From Petrosia ficiformis (taxonomy: Eukaryota; Porifera; Demospongiae; Haplosclerida; Petrosiidae), in the NCBI GenBank assembly GCA_947044365.1, contig OX345636.1:20252548-20316547 (forward strand): 64,000 bases of DNA, given 5' to 3'. The notes under the pieces were generated by a model. That model made no database searches, was not told the DNA's origin, and saw only the letters and a program-made list of their open reading frames with translations. Shown here in pieces: positions 24,597-38,537 of the stretch. How positions within the stretch are numbered: the stretch's first letter is position 1; every line of letters starts with the position of its first letter. The position numbers and the translations under genes were made by a program.

Positions 24597-27500
24597 TCAA
24601 TTCAGGACTTCATAGTTCATCTTTTGTGAGAATTTTTTGAGGGGGGCAAGTAAACATCGACAGATACAGGACAAAGATACCCTTTTCTTTCCTGGAGTAG
24701 CTGGCAACAGGAAAACAACTAATCCTCCAAAGATGAGTAGAGCAGCAACTATCAATATGGGTAAGTATGGGTTGCTTGACACCAGTTCTCCAAACATTAC
24801 AGTTCCAATAATGGATCCAATACGACCTACTCCTGTCTCAAAACCAAATGCTGTAGATCTGCAATTGGAGAAAAATATTTTAAAATATTAAGTACATAGA
24901 GTAAAGAGTCAATTATTGGACACCACCCATATTCGGACGCTATAGCGCTCTCTCTACCACTGCAATTGGAATTACTACACCATAGTAAGAAAGTATACTA
25001 AGTAATATCACGCCTTTTTGTAAATAGTACAGTGTTTAGTATAATTTTTAGAATTTTTTGGTGACCAATAAAATTAGAAGAATTTATTATTTCCAATTGA
25101 ACTCTATACTAATTACAAAAAGGCGTGGCCGATTATTGATTGCTCAGAATGGCCCAGATAGTTGAATACAAAAAATCAGTCAAGCAACTTTAAGAGACGA
25201 GATTTGGTTTATGACTAGAGTAGATGTTGTTGCAGCTTATGGTACAGTAACCATTTATTTCCAGCAGTTCTATAAGACGTATGGATAGCTGTCCATCAAT
25301 ATATTAATTTTTCCGATCATAGGCGAGTCTGAATTTCATATTTGCAAGCTTATAACTCTAAGACCAAGCAAGCAATCGTCATGAAACTTGGTATGCAGAG
25401 ATATTACTTAGTATACTTTCTTACTATGGTGTAGTAATTCCAGTTGCAGTGGTAGAGAGAGCGCTATAGCGTCCGAGTATGGGTGGTGTCCAATAATTGA
25501 CACTTTACTCTAATTATGCAGTCTCATGTAACCAGAGCTATCCCACTGCAAGCAAGGAGAAGGGTTTGGTAAACGCCTATATATCTCTTGTACAATGAAG
25601 CTAAAATAGGGTGTTATATCCCCTCGTAATATGATACATCACAGTTAACCACATTACCCACAGCATGATAATGTACATGTACATTGTATAACCACATGTA
25701 CATGGTGAAAAAAACCGCAGTGATGTTTCTAATTGGCACATTCTATTTTGGATCCATTGCACAAGTTGATATGTAGGCTTTATCTGACCCATCCCTTTGC
25801 TATGGTCTGGCTACACAAGACTATATAGTACATATATATTTGGTAAAGATTTTCCTCTATAGGTATTTAGAACTATAATAACTATTATTATGGGGAGGCA
25901 TTTGCCCATCATTACAGATTCTCTGTTCTCCCAAAAAGACTTCAAATCGAGCACAGGCCTGCTAACCTGGATGTAGGATTTCTATTCCAAATGATACCAT
26001 GCACACTGGATGTAACATTTCATTCACACACAAGTGTAAATTTACTCTCAGATTGCACCCGAATACATCATATTGCACTTTCCAAAATAAAACGTTATAT
26101 TATACTAGGCATGCTGTACTCTGTCCCCCTAAATTGCTTAAGCCACTTTTTGCCAAACCCTCCTTACCTCTCACCCCTTGGATAAATTCCTGAAAAATCT
26201 GCAATATGCATTGTATTTGACCAATATTATATCTGTACATGTGCAGTGAAGGATAAAAATCACTGACCACCAACAATAGTACTATATATACTATTGATAC
26301 TAGTCAGTCACACATACTCCCTATCACACACTAACCACATGTACTGATAGGTGAGCTAGTGCGATAGAGTGTAAAATACTGGAAGTACATCCCTATCACA
26401 CACTAACCACATGTACTGATAGATGAAGTAATGGGATAGAGTGTAAAATACTTTAAGTACATCCCTATCACACACTAACCACATGTACTGATAGGTGAGC
26501 TAGTGCGATGGAGTGTAAAATACTCTAAGTACATCCCTATCACACACTAACCACATGTACTGATAGGTGAGCTAGTGGGATAGAGTGTAAAATACTCTAA
26601 GTACATCCCTATCACACACTAACCACATGTACTGATAGGTGAGCTAGTGGGATAGAGTGTAAAATACTGGAAGTACATGTACATCCCTATCACACACTAA
26701 CCACATGTACTGATAGGTGAGCTAGTGCGATAGAGTGTAAAATATCACACACTAACCACATGTACTGATAGGTAAGCTAGTGGGATAGAGTGTAAAATAC
26801 TCTAAGTACATCCCTATCACACACTAACCACATGTACTGATAGGTGAGCTAGTGCGATAGAGTGTAAAATACTGGAAGTACATCCCTATCACACACTAAC
26901 CACATGTACTGATAGGTGAGCTAGTGCGATAGAGTGTAAAATACTGGAAGTACATCCCTATCACACACTAACCACATGTAATGATAGGTGAGCTAGTGCA
27001 ATAGAGTGTAAAATTCTTTATAATTATAATCATGTAGTGTTATTATCGATTGTATCACATTACCAAAGTGGTAGTTCGTATAGTATGTTTCTTTTCTTAT
27101 AATTTTTAGTAGTGACAGTGTAACTTTTAAAATTACATTTACTACACTAATAAGGTTATGGTACATATTAGTACTATGTTAATCCATGGCTATAACAACT
27201 GTTAAGAGTGATACCTTGTACTCAGGGTAGTAGAAGCAATATTCCAAACAAGGAGATCAGCTTATAAATATCTGTCCAAGACAAAAGTTGATTGAACAAT
27301 ATTTGAAACCATATTTATTGTAAATAATAATAATAAAATATTCACATCTAAAAGCACGCTCTTCGGCCATTTCATAAAGTAAAAATTATTACTCTCAGTA
27401 AGAGCAAATATTCTCCTCTTAGATATCAGTTTTTAATTGGAGTCCTATACTATACAAATGGGTTGAATTATGAGTACATGCATGTACATTAGTTGTATAA

Positions 27501-30500
27501 CAAACCTCAGATTCACATACCACATAGTAGAATAATATACATCTGGACTACACCCTCACAAAAAATGTACAGCTGTAGCTACACATTTCATTTTTGTTAG
27601 GGCATGATTCATGTACATGTATAGTAATAATCACATTTCATTATCACTCCGGTACTTGTGTTTAAATATATCATTTCTACTACATAATTATATTGTTATT
27701 GAAAATAACATAGGGCAATTAGCTGTTTTCCAGACAAAGTTGCATTAGGCTATACACATTGTCTGATTAGTTATGAAATGTTAACACAGTAACTCCACAG
27801 TTAATGCTTATTAGTCTAGAGCAGTAATGGTCTAGTGGATTAGTTCTATAACTTCTGCATTTTTCTATAACTTCTTGGTCTCTCCTTCCTGAGAGATGCT
27901 CAAAACACTATTTTTCTGATTCATGCTTGATGAGTGCCAATACAAAATAATTATATAATACTAGGTGAATGCAAGCATTACGAAGCAAGCGTAAGCTTAT
28001 AACATAATTTGTCTCAGGATCTTCAGCTTGTGCTGGTATTCTTGCTTCTCTCCTTCTTCTATATCTACTTTACTCTGCTTCCTGTCTTGTCTGCCGATGC
28101 AATGGGTCTCTACTGCTCTTTGCCTACTCACTCTCATTCTGTCAGCTTCCAGTCTCCCTGCTCAATCATCCGGGGTCTCTAATGTTCTTTGCTTCCTTGA
28201 TTTCAATCGATCACCTTTTAGTCGTGCTTGGTGTTGCTCTGGTGTCTCCCTAGTCCTTCTACATGCAGCTCTAACTATTGCTAATTCTTGCTGTCTTGAT
28301 TCCACATGTTTGTAGGATAATGTTTTTATTGGATATATATGGCATACGTAAATAAATATAATAATATAGAAAATTTACAGTATGTGTGACGAACAGACAA
28401 ACACCACTCTACACATTAGGTTAGGGTCACTTACGCTTGCCAATCATTTTTTTTATTATCAAGAAAAGAAACAAATAAATTTTATTTAATCCTACATGTA
28501 CATTAGCTGGTATATATATGTATACATGTGAGTTAGTCAGAGGTACAAGGCCAAATGTTGATGCAATTTTAACTATTCACAAAGTTGTGGTTAACAATCA
28601 TATGTAAATTAAATTTTCTCAGCATCAGCCTAAATGTATTTTGAATAATGGATAGTCTCAAGTCTCATACTAGTCACAGGTTACTTACAAGTTACTAAGT
28701 AATTTAGCAACTCTAAATATTGTGTTGCTTGAATTTGATGTCCATAATGAATTAGAATTATAATATTCATAGTTAACAACTATGACTGCAGGTGTGGCCA
28801 CATAGATATGGTGTGATCATATGATAAACGTAACCAGTATGGTGACATCTGTCTGGGCATGTGACAAGGAAATAATAGTGGTCCAGTAGAGGTCAGATTC
28901 TGTTAAGTTTATTTCAATAGATATTGTCACTTCATTGCATGTGAGTATTGTGAGCGTGGGAAAATGGCTAAATTATAATGGACACAATGACTGGTATTTA
29001 TATGACTAGCTCTCCAAGCTGATTTTATGGAACAAATGTGTATTTTTAAACATGTGCAATTCACCCATTATGTATAGGAAATAAAGACATTTACTATGCT
29101 GTAGTAGGAAAAATTGGTTGTTACAACGCATTCCTGGATTAAATACAAATAACCAGATCATGATGTATCAAGCATTTATGTAAGGTTAGCATTTGTTTAT
29201 ATAATTATAGAATTTATTTGATAGAGCCACTCACATAATTATATTATAGTAATAATTACATGAAGATTCTTAGCTGGTATACATTATACACACAGACTAT
29301 ACTTATTCTATATAAGTAAGCCGGTTTTGTTTCAGAAATTTACTCAAGGGGGCGGGGCAAAAAGTGTGTTAAAAACAATTAAAGGGAGGCAGAGTACAGC
29401 ATGCATAGCACACTCTGTCTGGTGGCATGGTCCCCAAGGAAATTTGATTATGGACCCCAAAATGGGTAATATGACACAATCTGGAAGTAAATTTATATTT
29501 TACACATGTGCATGTTATGTGGTATAGAAATTCTACACCTACATGTACATGTAGGTCTGCAGGCCAGCACTCAATGATGGGTAGTAGAGTTCTATATATT
29601 TAGAAAATGCCAAGTATACTCAGTTATACTCCATGGCATGTACACATATATAGTATTATTATATATGTTAACAGATAACATCATGCACATGTGTATGCAA
29701 TTGTCTAGGAGAATGCTCATTCATATTTGATGAAATTAGTAATCAAATCACAGGCTACACATTCAAACGAAAATCTAGACAAGATTGTGAACAGCAAATT
29801 GTTGTTCCAACTAATCATACATTACATGTTATAGTGATAGCAATATAGTCTCTAAAGGGGGAGAGAAAATCTCCAAGAGGGACAAATGTCACACCCACCC
29901 TTATAAATACCCTGTTATTGTATTTCCATTATTTTAGATACCTTAAATGAACAGGATATAGTTCTGGTACTAAAACAGAGAGTGCATTGAATCCTATAGT
30001 TGAAAATCCAGTGAACACACAAGACAGAATGACTACATTATTTGATGTCTTTGGTATTCCCCATATGAGAAATGTACTTGCTGCTGAGATACACATAGAA
30101 ATAGCTGTATAGAATAAAACAGATAGATACACATAGAATTAGCTGTATAGAATAGAACAGATAGATACACATAGAAATAGCTGTATAGAATAGAACAGAT
30201 AGATACACATAGAAATAGCTGTATAGAATAGAACAGATAGATACACATAGAAATAGCTGTATAGAATAGAACAGATAGATACACATAGAAATAGCTGTAT
30301 AGAATAGAACAGATAGATACACATAGAAATACATGTAGCTGTATAGAATAGATACATATAGAATTAGCTGTATAGAATAGAACAGATAGATACATATAGA
30401 ATTAACTGTATAGAATAGAACAGATAGATACACATAGAATTAGCTGTATAGAATAGAACAAATAGATACACATAGAAATAGCTGTATAGAATAGAACAGA

Positions 30501-33500
30501 TAGATACACATAGAATTAGCTGTATAGAATAGAACAGATAGATACACATAGAAATAGCTGTATAGAATAGAACAGATAGATACACATAGAAATAGCTGTA
30601 TAGAATAGAACAGATAGATACACATAGAAATAGCTGTATAGAATAGAACAGATAGATACATAGAAATAGCTGTATAGAATAGAACAGATATTACATAATT
30701 TCCAAAACACTATTCGAATGAAGATACTGTTGATTAAATGCTGGTACGTGTTTAAACACTCATTAATATAATTATATCACATGACATTGAGCCAATCATA
30801 TACTAGTCACCTGATTGCAAGCACTACTACTAAATGTTATTCACATTCACTATAACCTAATGAAAATGTAGTTTGGAATGACCAACAATCTTTTTTACAA
30901 GCAATATTATCATATACATGTAATTATCATTCTTGTTATGGCCCATAGGGGATCCTTATGATTTCAATGGGTTCAAACTGTATATATCTATAATATACAT
31001 TTATATACTTGTGTTACATACGTGACTATATGTTGTATACGTAGTTAAGGAAGTTGAGTCATTCAAAGGCTCAGTTAATTAATGGGTGTGGCATGTAAAA
31101 GAACACACACTTTAGCTACAGACCAGCAGGAAACAGTATAATTAAGGATGATGCAAGAATCTTTAACAAGTAAGTTGTTGAGTTTCAGATACGAGGAAGT
31201 CATCATTTAGAACCTTGAAGGAGTACCTTCAGTTTCAGTAAAGATCTGTGCGATCAGACTTAGTGCAGTTGCACTTATTTCTTAAGGCCCCAGTTTTCAG
31301 AGTACACAGAAAGGTAGAGACACTAGTGCCATCAGTAATGATTGATAGATACATGTCACTAGTCACCACAAAGCAATGGTAGGGATACATTTTCTCAATA
31401 TATCTTGGTTTTTTTTGTGTACATGTGTGTCAATTTCAATTTCTTCATTATTGAGTTATAGTATTAACAAAATGACATTAAACTATATAGTCATATACTA
31501 TATTACATGTACATATAAAGTCATCATATCCTAATTTTGAGGTTATCATGAATGTAAACAGACTTTACTAAAACTGTCTAAAAGACATAGCAAAGATTTT
31601 TTGAAAGATAAGAAGCGACAAGATAGATAGAGAAAAAGTATCCCTCTGATTGATTACTTTATAGTGTCCAGCATTCAGTAATCATGGCTGACCTTATCAA
31701 GCCTGAAACACAACAGCCTATTATAGATATTATTTTGATAACCTATACTCTCCTTACCTTTTAAAAGATCTTGTAGAAATTTAGGAATATTTTTAAGGTA
31801 GAATAGATTGCTATTAGTTCCAGTTTCTATGTAGCAACTATCTGTCTTTCTTCCTGCTGCTGCAGCAGTGCTTGAGCGTGCGTTCTATTATGTGCCACGC
31901 CCATTAATTTACTGAGGCTAACGCAACTTCTTTAACTACGTATACAACGCATACTCGAGCAAGTGGACACAAGAATATATACATATATATACATGTGTAG
32001 TTCGAACATGTGGGAAAGCAATCATTGGGATGGCCCTATGGGCCATAAAAATTATTACTATGAGAATAAATATTGCTTGATTCAGACAGAGAAATAATTG
32101 TCTTTACTTTGTTTTCTGTATTTTATGGGGAGAGGTCAACCCTACCGTAGGAAGGGTGTGTGCATAGAATAGTTGTGATCCCCTTGTATGAAACACTGAA
32201 ATAATAACTTACCTAGGAGTACCTTTGCACCCAGTATGTTAATGAGAAGAATACCAGATAAAAGACCAGGAATAGTCGCTAGAGAAACATATACATTGTC
32301 CAGATATGCTTTATTATCATCATAAGAAACTGAATCACAACTCGTGTTACAGGATGTCTGACTGTTTTGTTTTTCTATCAGGTGGAAATATTCAGGAAAC
32401 CACAACACCAATCCATAATATCTTAAATAATAGAGAGATTAAATAAAAACAACGCAACATAATACTATTAGGGTTTCATACAGTAGGGAGGGGAAACAAC
32501 TGATGATGCAAATCACACTGCTCCTGGTGGAGGGTCTGGACTATGCTCCCCCAGGAAATGTTTTAAATTAAGGACCTTTGAGGTTGCTTCCATGGCCCAA
32601 GAAAGCTTGTACTGAGACGTTGTTACGTGTTGAAGTAAATTTGGTCTGAAATATAGGGGAAGGTGATCCCACATTACCCCTCCACCTCATTGTATGAAAC
32701 CTTGCAAGTGTATTCATTTGTATCAGAGCTGCAAACCAGAGCTGGAACAAGTACTGTACATGTACGTGGCTATACTCGAGTACAATTTTATGAGTATTTG
32801 ATAGGATTTAAGCCACTTGTACACATGTACATGTACATGTACATGTATGTTAACTCGTATCTTGTTTGTTGAAAAAATTGCTAGCAACACTTTTATGACC
32901 AGAAAAATGCAGATAACATGTGTAAATATCACATGTACATGTAGTCTTGTAGACTACCCGATATTCAAAATGCAGATAACATGTGTAAATATCACATGTA
33001 CATGTAGTCTTGTAGACTACCTGATATTCAAAATGCAGATAACATAGGTAAATATCACATGTACATGTAGTCTTGTAGACTACCTGATATTCAAAATGCA
33101 GATAACATGTGTAAATATCACATGTACATGTAGTCTTGTAGACTACCTGATATTCAACTTAACAATTTTTGTACATGTACTTGCAGTTAAGTACAGTCTG
33201 AAAAACTAACATTTAGTTTTACTTCAGTCTTCACTGAGTACTTGTCCCATGCCCTGGCTCCCTCCCTCCCTCCATTGTCTTCCCACTTTCTCTCTCTGTC
33301 TCTGATGGACATTGTATTTACATGTATGTACATGTATGCATTGTAATCAGCTAACCCAAATGATAGTGTGAAAAACACAACTAGCATAATTATAGTCACT
33401 CGAAGATAGGTACGTTTAAACATTTCAACAGTGGTAGATATCACCTAATGAAAAATAAATAAATGAATAAGACATATACAGTATATATATGGAGAATAAT

Positions 33501-36500
33501 GTATGATTGCTGCTTTCCGTGTTGCATCATGGTTATTAAATCAGCAGTGACTTTCACATGTCTGTAACTCAACAGCTTACAGTGCTAGTTACTTGTTATG
33601 GCCAACAGCGCCATCCCTACATTGCTTTCTGACATGGTTAATCTATATAATTATATGTTTGTGTCTAGTGTTGTTCTAGTTCTTTAGGGTACTAGAACTA
33701 AAATTAATTACAGTACTGCTTTTTAAGGAGCACAGGACCACACCTATGATTGCTTACCATGGGGGTTTAATGTATGTATATATGCTTGTGTAAGTATGAT
33801 AAAGTCAGTCATGATAACCGAATGTTGGACACCACAAAGCAATCACAGTGATAATGTTTTCTTGTTTATTTTAGTTAATTGTAGTACAAAAACTAGAACT
33901 AATACAGGACTAATATTATTTTAGTTAGAGAAGTAGAACTAATACAGGACTAATATTATTTAGTTAGAGAAGTAGAACTAATACAGGACTAATATTAATT
34001 TAGTTAGAGTACTAGAACTAATACAGGACTAATATTATTTTAGTTAGAGAAGTAGAACTAATACAGAACTAGAACTAATACAGGACTAATATTATTTTAG
34101 TTAGAGTACTAGAACTAATACAGGACTAATATTATTTTAGTTAGAGAACTAGAACTAATACCAGAACTACAATAAACTTCTGGACTAGGATTAACACTAC
34201 CTGTGTCACATATACATTGTATACATTATAGTTACATGTACTTGTTATGGCCAAGAGTCACTTGTTATAGTTAAGAAAGTTACAGTACATCATTTTGGGG
34301 GTTAGTCAATTAATGGGTGTGGTATATGCGGAATAAAGCAATTGGTGGAAACTGGAAAGTATATTAGCTGTTCTAGCAGAAAATACTTTGCAATAACCTC
34401 CGATAGTCTGATATTAAGAGTAGAAAAACAAGATATGAGAAAAAAGTGTCCCTATGATTGCTTTGCAGTGACAAACCATTGTTGATGGCTGCCCCCCCCC
34501 CCCCCACCAAATAATACACATGTATACATGTGTATTTAAATAGCTCTGCCGTCTCATAATTTATCGATTCTTAGTAATATCCTTAAAGGCTACTTCATTT
34601 TATCAATGTACATGCAGCTATATTCTACATCAATATTGACAAAATTTAATTTGGTTCAAATACAAGTTTGATTTGGTTCAATACTTACAAGTTTGATTTG
34701 GTTCAATACTTACAAGTTTGATTTGGTTCAATACTTACAAGTTTGATTTGGTTCAATACTTACAAGTTTGATTTGGTTCAATACTTACAAGTTTGATTTT
34801 TTCTTTGAAAGTTTTCTTCTTCACTATCACACTTTGTGATTCAAACTCCAGAGACTTCAAATAACTCTCAGCCTAATTAAACAAAAATATATATTAATCC
34901 ACATGTACAGGATGTATAAACCTAAGGAAAAAGTTATTTGATTATAATAGTCATGCGTGCATGCGTGCGTGTGTGCGTGGGTGTGTGACTCATGTTCATA
35001 AACTCTCCCAAAATAAGAAAGATCATATTTATAAAAATTACATGGTTAAAAAAAGTAAGTTTGGTCAAATTTTTGTTTTAGTAGAAGTAGCTTGCTATCT
35101 AGCTTTTTTTACAAGGAGGCCAGTGAAATTTAGTATTTGAGCATTCATTTTCTTGGCTATCAAATTTTAGTTCCTATACCAATCAGCTCAACAGTAAGTG
35201 TTAAAGTAAGCAGTTGACCATTAGATATATGTGATATGAGTATTGTGTATTACTCCCTAAAATATCACGATATGATACAGTATATCTCAAATAATAATTG
35301 AAATGTTTATAAAATGTAAATAAATGTCCTGTTTGGTTGTAATTGTCAACAAATGGTTATGGAAATCAATTTCATAATAATTATTAATTATGACACTACA
35401 ATGAGATCATTGGGGAATTAATATGTGTACATGTACATTGGAACACAATATTATATAGTAACATACATCAGATACAGAACTGAAGTGGGACTTTCGACAG
35501 TGACACTTGTTAATTCGTTTAAGAAAACTGATTACTTTCATGTATTTGCGTTTCTGAAAAAAAGACAACATGTACAATTTCAAATAGTGTGGTAACATAT
35601 TGATATTAAATAAATACATTTACATGCACATGTGTGTATCACAGGGTTTTTATAAAACTGCAAATTTCCATATCATGGTAGCACAATTTGATGACTAAAT
35701 TTGATCTCCCCATAGTTTCATACATGATTTTTAGTAATGGAAAAGAAAGTACTGTACAATACTGTAAGGTTGTAGCTATATTAGTATCGATAGTAAGTAT
35801 GTAAATATAAGCATCTGCCAACCGAATTCTACCTATACTTATATATTTTTCCCTTTTACATACTTTGTTTTGTCCTTCTCTAGAAATGTTAAACAGTACA
35901 AACCGCTTTGCTTTTGTTAACAAACACTGACGCCATATCAAGCTCCTTCTAGAAGTACCTATATAGTCTTGTTCCCAGGGGCATGGCAATCTGGGGACAA
36001 GACTAAGAAGTACCAGAGAAACCAGAGAGTGTGACCAGTTTCTAGCTTGAACATGCGATGAATGTTAATTAATTATTTACTTAATAATTTAATTTTGTGG
36101 GTGTGGTAGTAATGGTATGGGTATCTGATACTCAAAGCTTAAGTATTAGTATCAAATCAGATCAGATCAGATTGGCTAGAAGTGGTATAGATAGAACCTT
36201 ACATTGGTGTGACATGGGAGCTATTGTAGTGCTATGCTAATCTCACCTCGCACAGGAAATACATTTGTAAATGCTAAATATTAAGAAGGATGAAAGTGGA
36301 AAGTGCAAAATACTGATAGTCACAGGGAATCAAACCCAAGGCCACTAACCTTAGCCACCAGTGCTTTTCACCATGGTAGTGTCTCATTTCATACTCTTTG
36401 TATCATATCATATACATGTATAGTATATAGAGCAATACTGTAACTTACAGAGAAAAGGTATCCTGGACTTTCTGGTAGAAATATCAAAGCGATTGCAGAA

Positions 36501-38506
36501 GAGAAGCACGGTATTGTACATAACATGATGAAAATCCTCCAACTAGTGACTTCAAATGATCCCAAATAGAATGAGATGTCTCTTGGGACAATTACCCAAG
36601 CTAGTAATGAGGCATACAGACGACCAACTGTCCAGAATGCAGCAAGGACAATGATAAATGCTCCACGTAATCGCTTTGAAAAAAACTCAGCAAAATAAGA
36701 GAATACCACAGGTATTGAACCTCCAACACTATAATAAGAATAAAGTACATGTATCAGTAGTTATATGTACATGAATAGAACAATGCCATGTTAGAAAAAA
36801 TAGACAGTTTGGAGATACTAATCTTTGTGCTTTAAATGCTCATTGTTCAGCACCTCTGCATATATTTGAAGTAATGTTGTTTTAGTTAACTACATGTACA
36901 ACTACATGCATAGCTATAACCCTTTTTAGTAAGGCATTTACGATGTTTAGTTAACTAAACTGTAACTAAATTACAGTTCTACTGTAATAAATAGAACTAT
37001 ATTTAAAATGGCTAATAATCAATAATGACTTAGTTAACTAAAAGTAAAACCCTTTTAGTAAGCCTAATATTATTTTTGTTAATTAACTATAATTTGGGAG
37101 AAACTAGACATACTACATGTACATGTACAACTACATACATGTAACTATAGTCCCACTACTATTTACAGCACTCTCAAGAACTTGTTGAGTTATGCCTGGA
37201 GCACCTTAAGGCACAATGACTCACATACAGTACAAAGTACCTGTACATGTAAATTGTGCATGTACGTATGTATGTACATGTATGTATGTATGTATGTATG
37301 TCTGTATGTATGTATGTATGAATATATGTATGTATAATTATATGTATGTACAATGTATGTATGTATGTATGTATGTATGTATGTATGTATGTACATGTAT
37401 GTACAATGTATATACATGTATGTATGTATGTATGTATGTAAGTATGTATGCATGTATGCATGTACAATGTGTATGCATGTACAATGTATATACATGTATG
37501 TATGTATGTAAGTATGTATGTGTGTATGCATGTACAATGTATGTTTGTACATGTGTATGTATGTATGTATGTACATGTATGTATTAGGGCTGGGTGATAT
37601 TGGCAATTTTGATATCGATTATTACATGAAAAATGTATCACGATACAACTACATGTAAATATCGACTAAACACATGTTCCACAATTGGCCACACCCACAA
37701 ACGTTTTGTTGGCATCAAACAGTGCCTGAAACACCACAAACAACTCATTCAGACTACTACAATAGTAACAATACTATATCCATTTGTAAAATGTACATTT
37801 TTGGAATACTGGAGTAGAAGGTCAACAAAAAGTCTTTTGTATTAATTGACTCATGCAATCACAATAACACTCATCAACTCACAAATATATATGTATGTAT
37901 GTAGGTATATATGTACATGTACAATGTATGTATGTATGTATGTATGTATGTCTGTATGTATGTATGTATGTATGTATGTATATATGTACATGTATATGTA
38001 TGTACAATGTATGTAAATATGTACATGTATGTATGTATGTATATATGTACATGTACGTATATATGTATGTATATATGTACATGTATGTATGTATGTATGT
38101 ATGTATGTACATGTATGTATGTATGTATGTATGTATATGTACATGTATGTATACATGTATATGTACATGTATGTATATATGTACAGTACATGTATGTATA
38201 TATGTATGTATATATGTACATGTATGTATGTATGTATGTATGTATATATGTACATGTATGTATGTACATGTATGTATATATGTACATGTATGTATACAGG
38301 GGTGTGGAAACTTTGAGCCAACTGCTGGACATTTTGACCTCTTTTTATCACTCTTGTCCTGCTCCCAATAAACTTTGTATACAGTTCAGTTTCAATTTAC
38401 CAGACATTCACAGGATTTATCGGACAATGTCCTGCATGACTTGCTGTTTCCACACCACTGTATGTATATATGTACATGTATGTATATATGATAATACTGA
38501 GATGAG

Positions 38507-38537
<31 letters not shown>

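Noticed and set aside
26319..27013. Regular repeats that superficially resemble a CRISPR array
   Set aside because: The whole 72-bp unit repeats with no unique spacers, and the context is a eukaryotic intron.
30088..30094. NAGNAG-type acceptor (CTCAGCAG) at the start of SV2-like exon 9
   Set aside because: Using it would remove residues (ISMCIS) that align with SV2 proteins; the CTATACAG acceptor at 30105 fits the family better.
30033..30710. Minus-strand open frames repeating LFYSIQLFLCVS
   Set aside because: They are translations of the 38-bp minisatellite. Only the part from 30104 downward is the SV2-like exon.
34492..34506. Poly-C run as a possible regulatory tract
   Set aside because: A simple homopolymer inside a decayed MITE; no supporting context.
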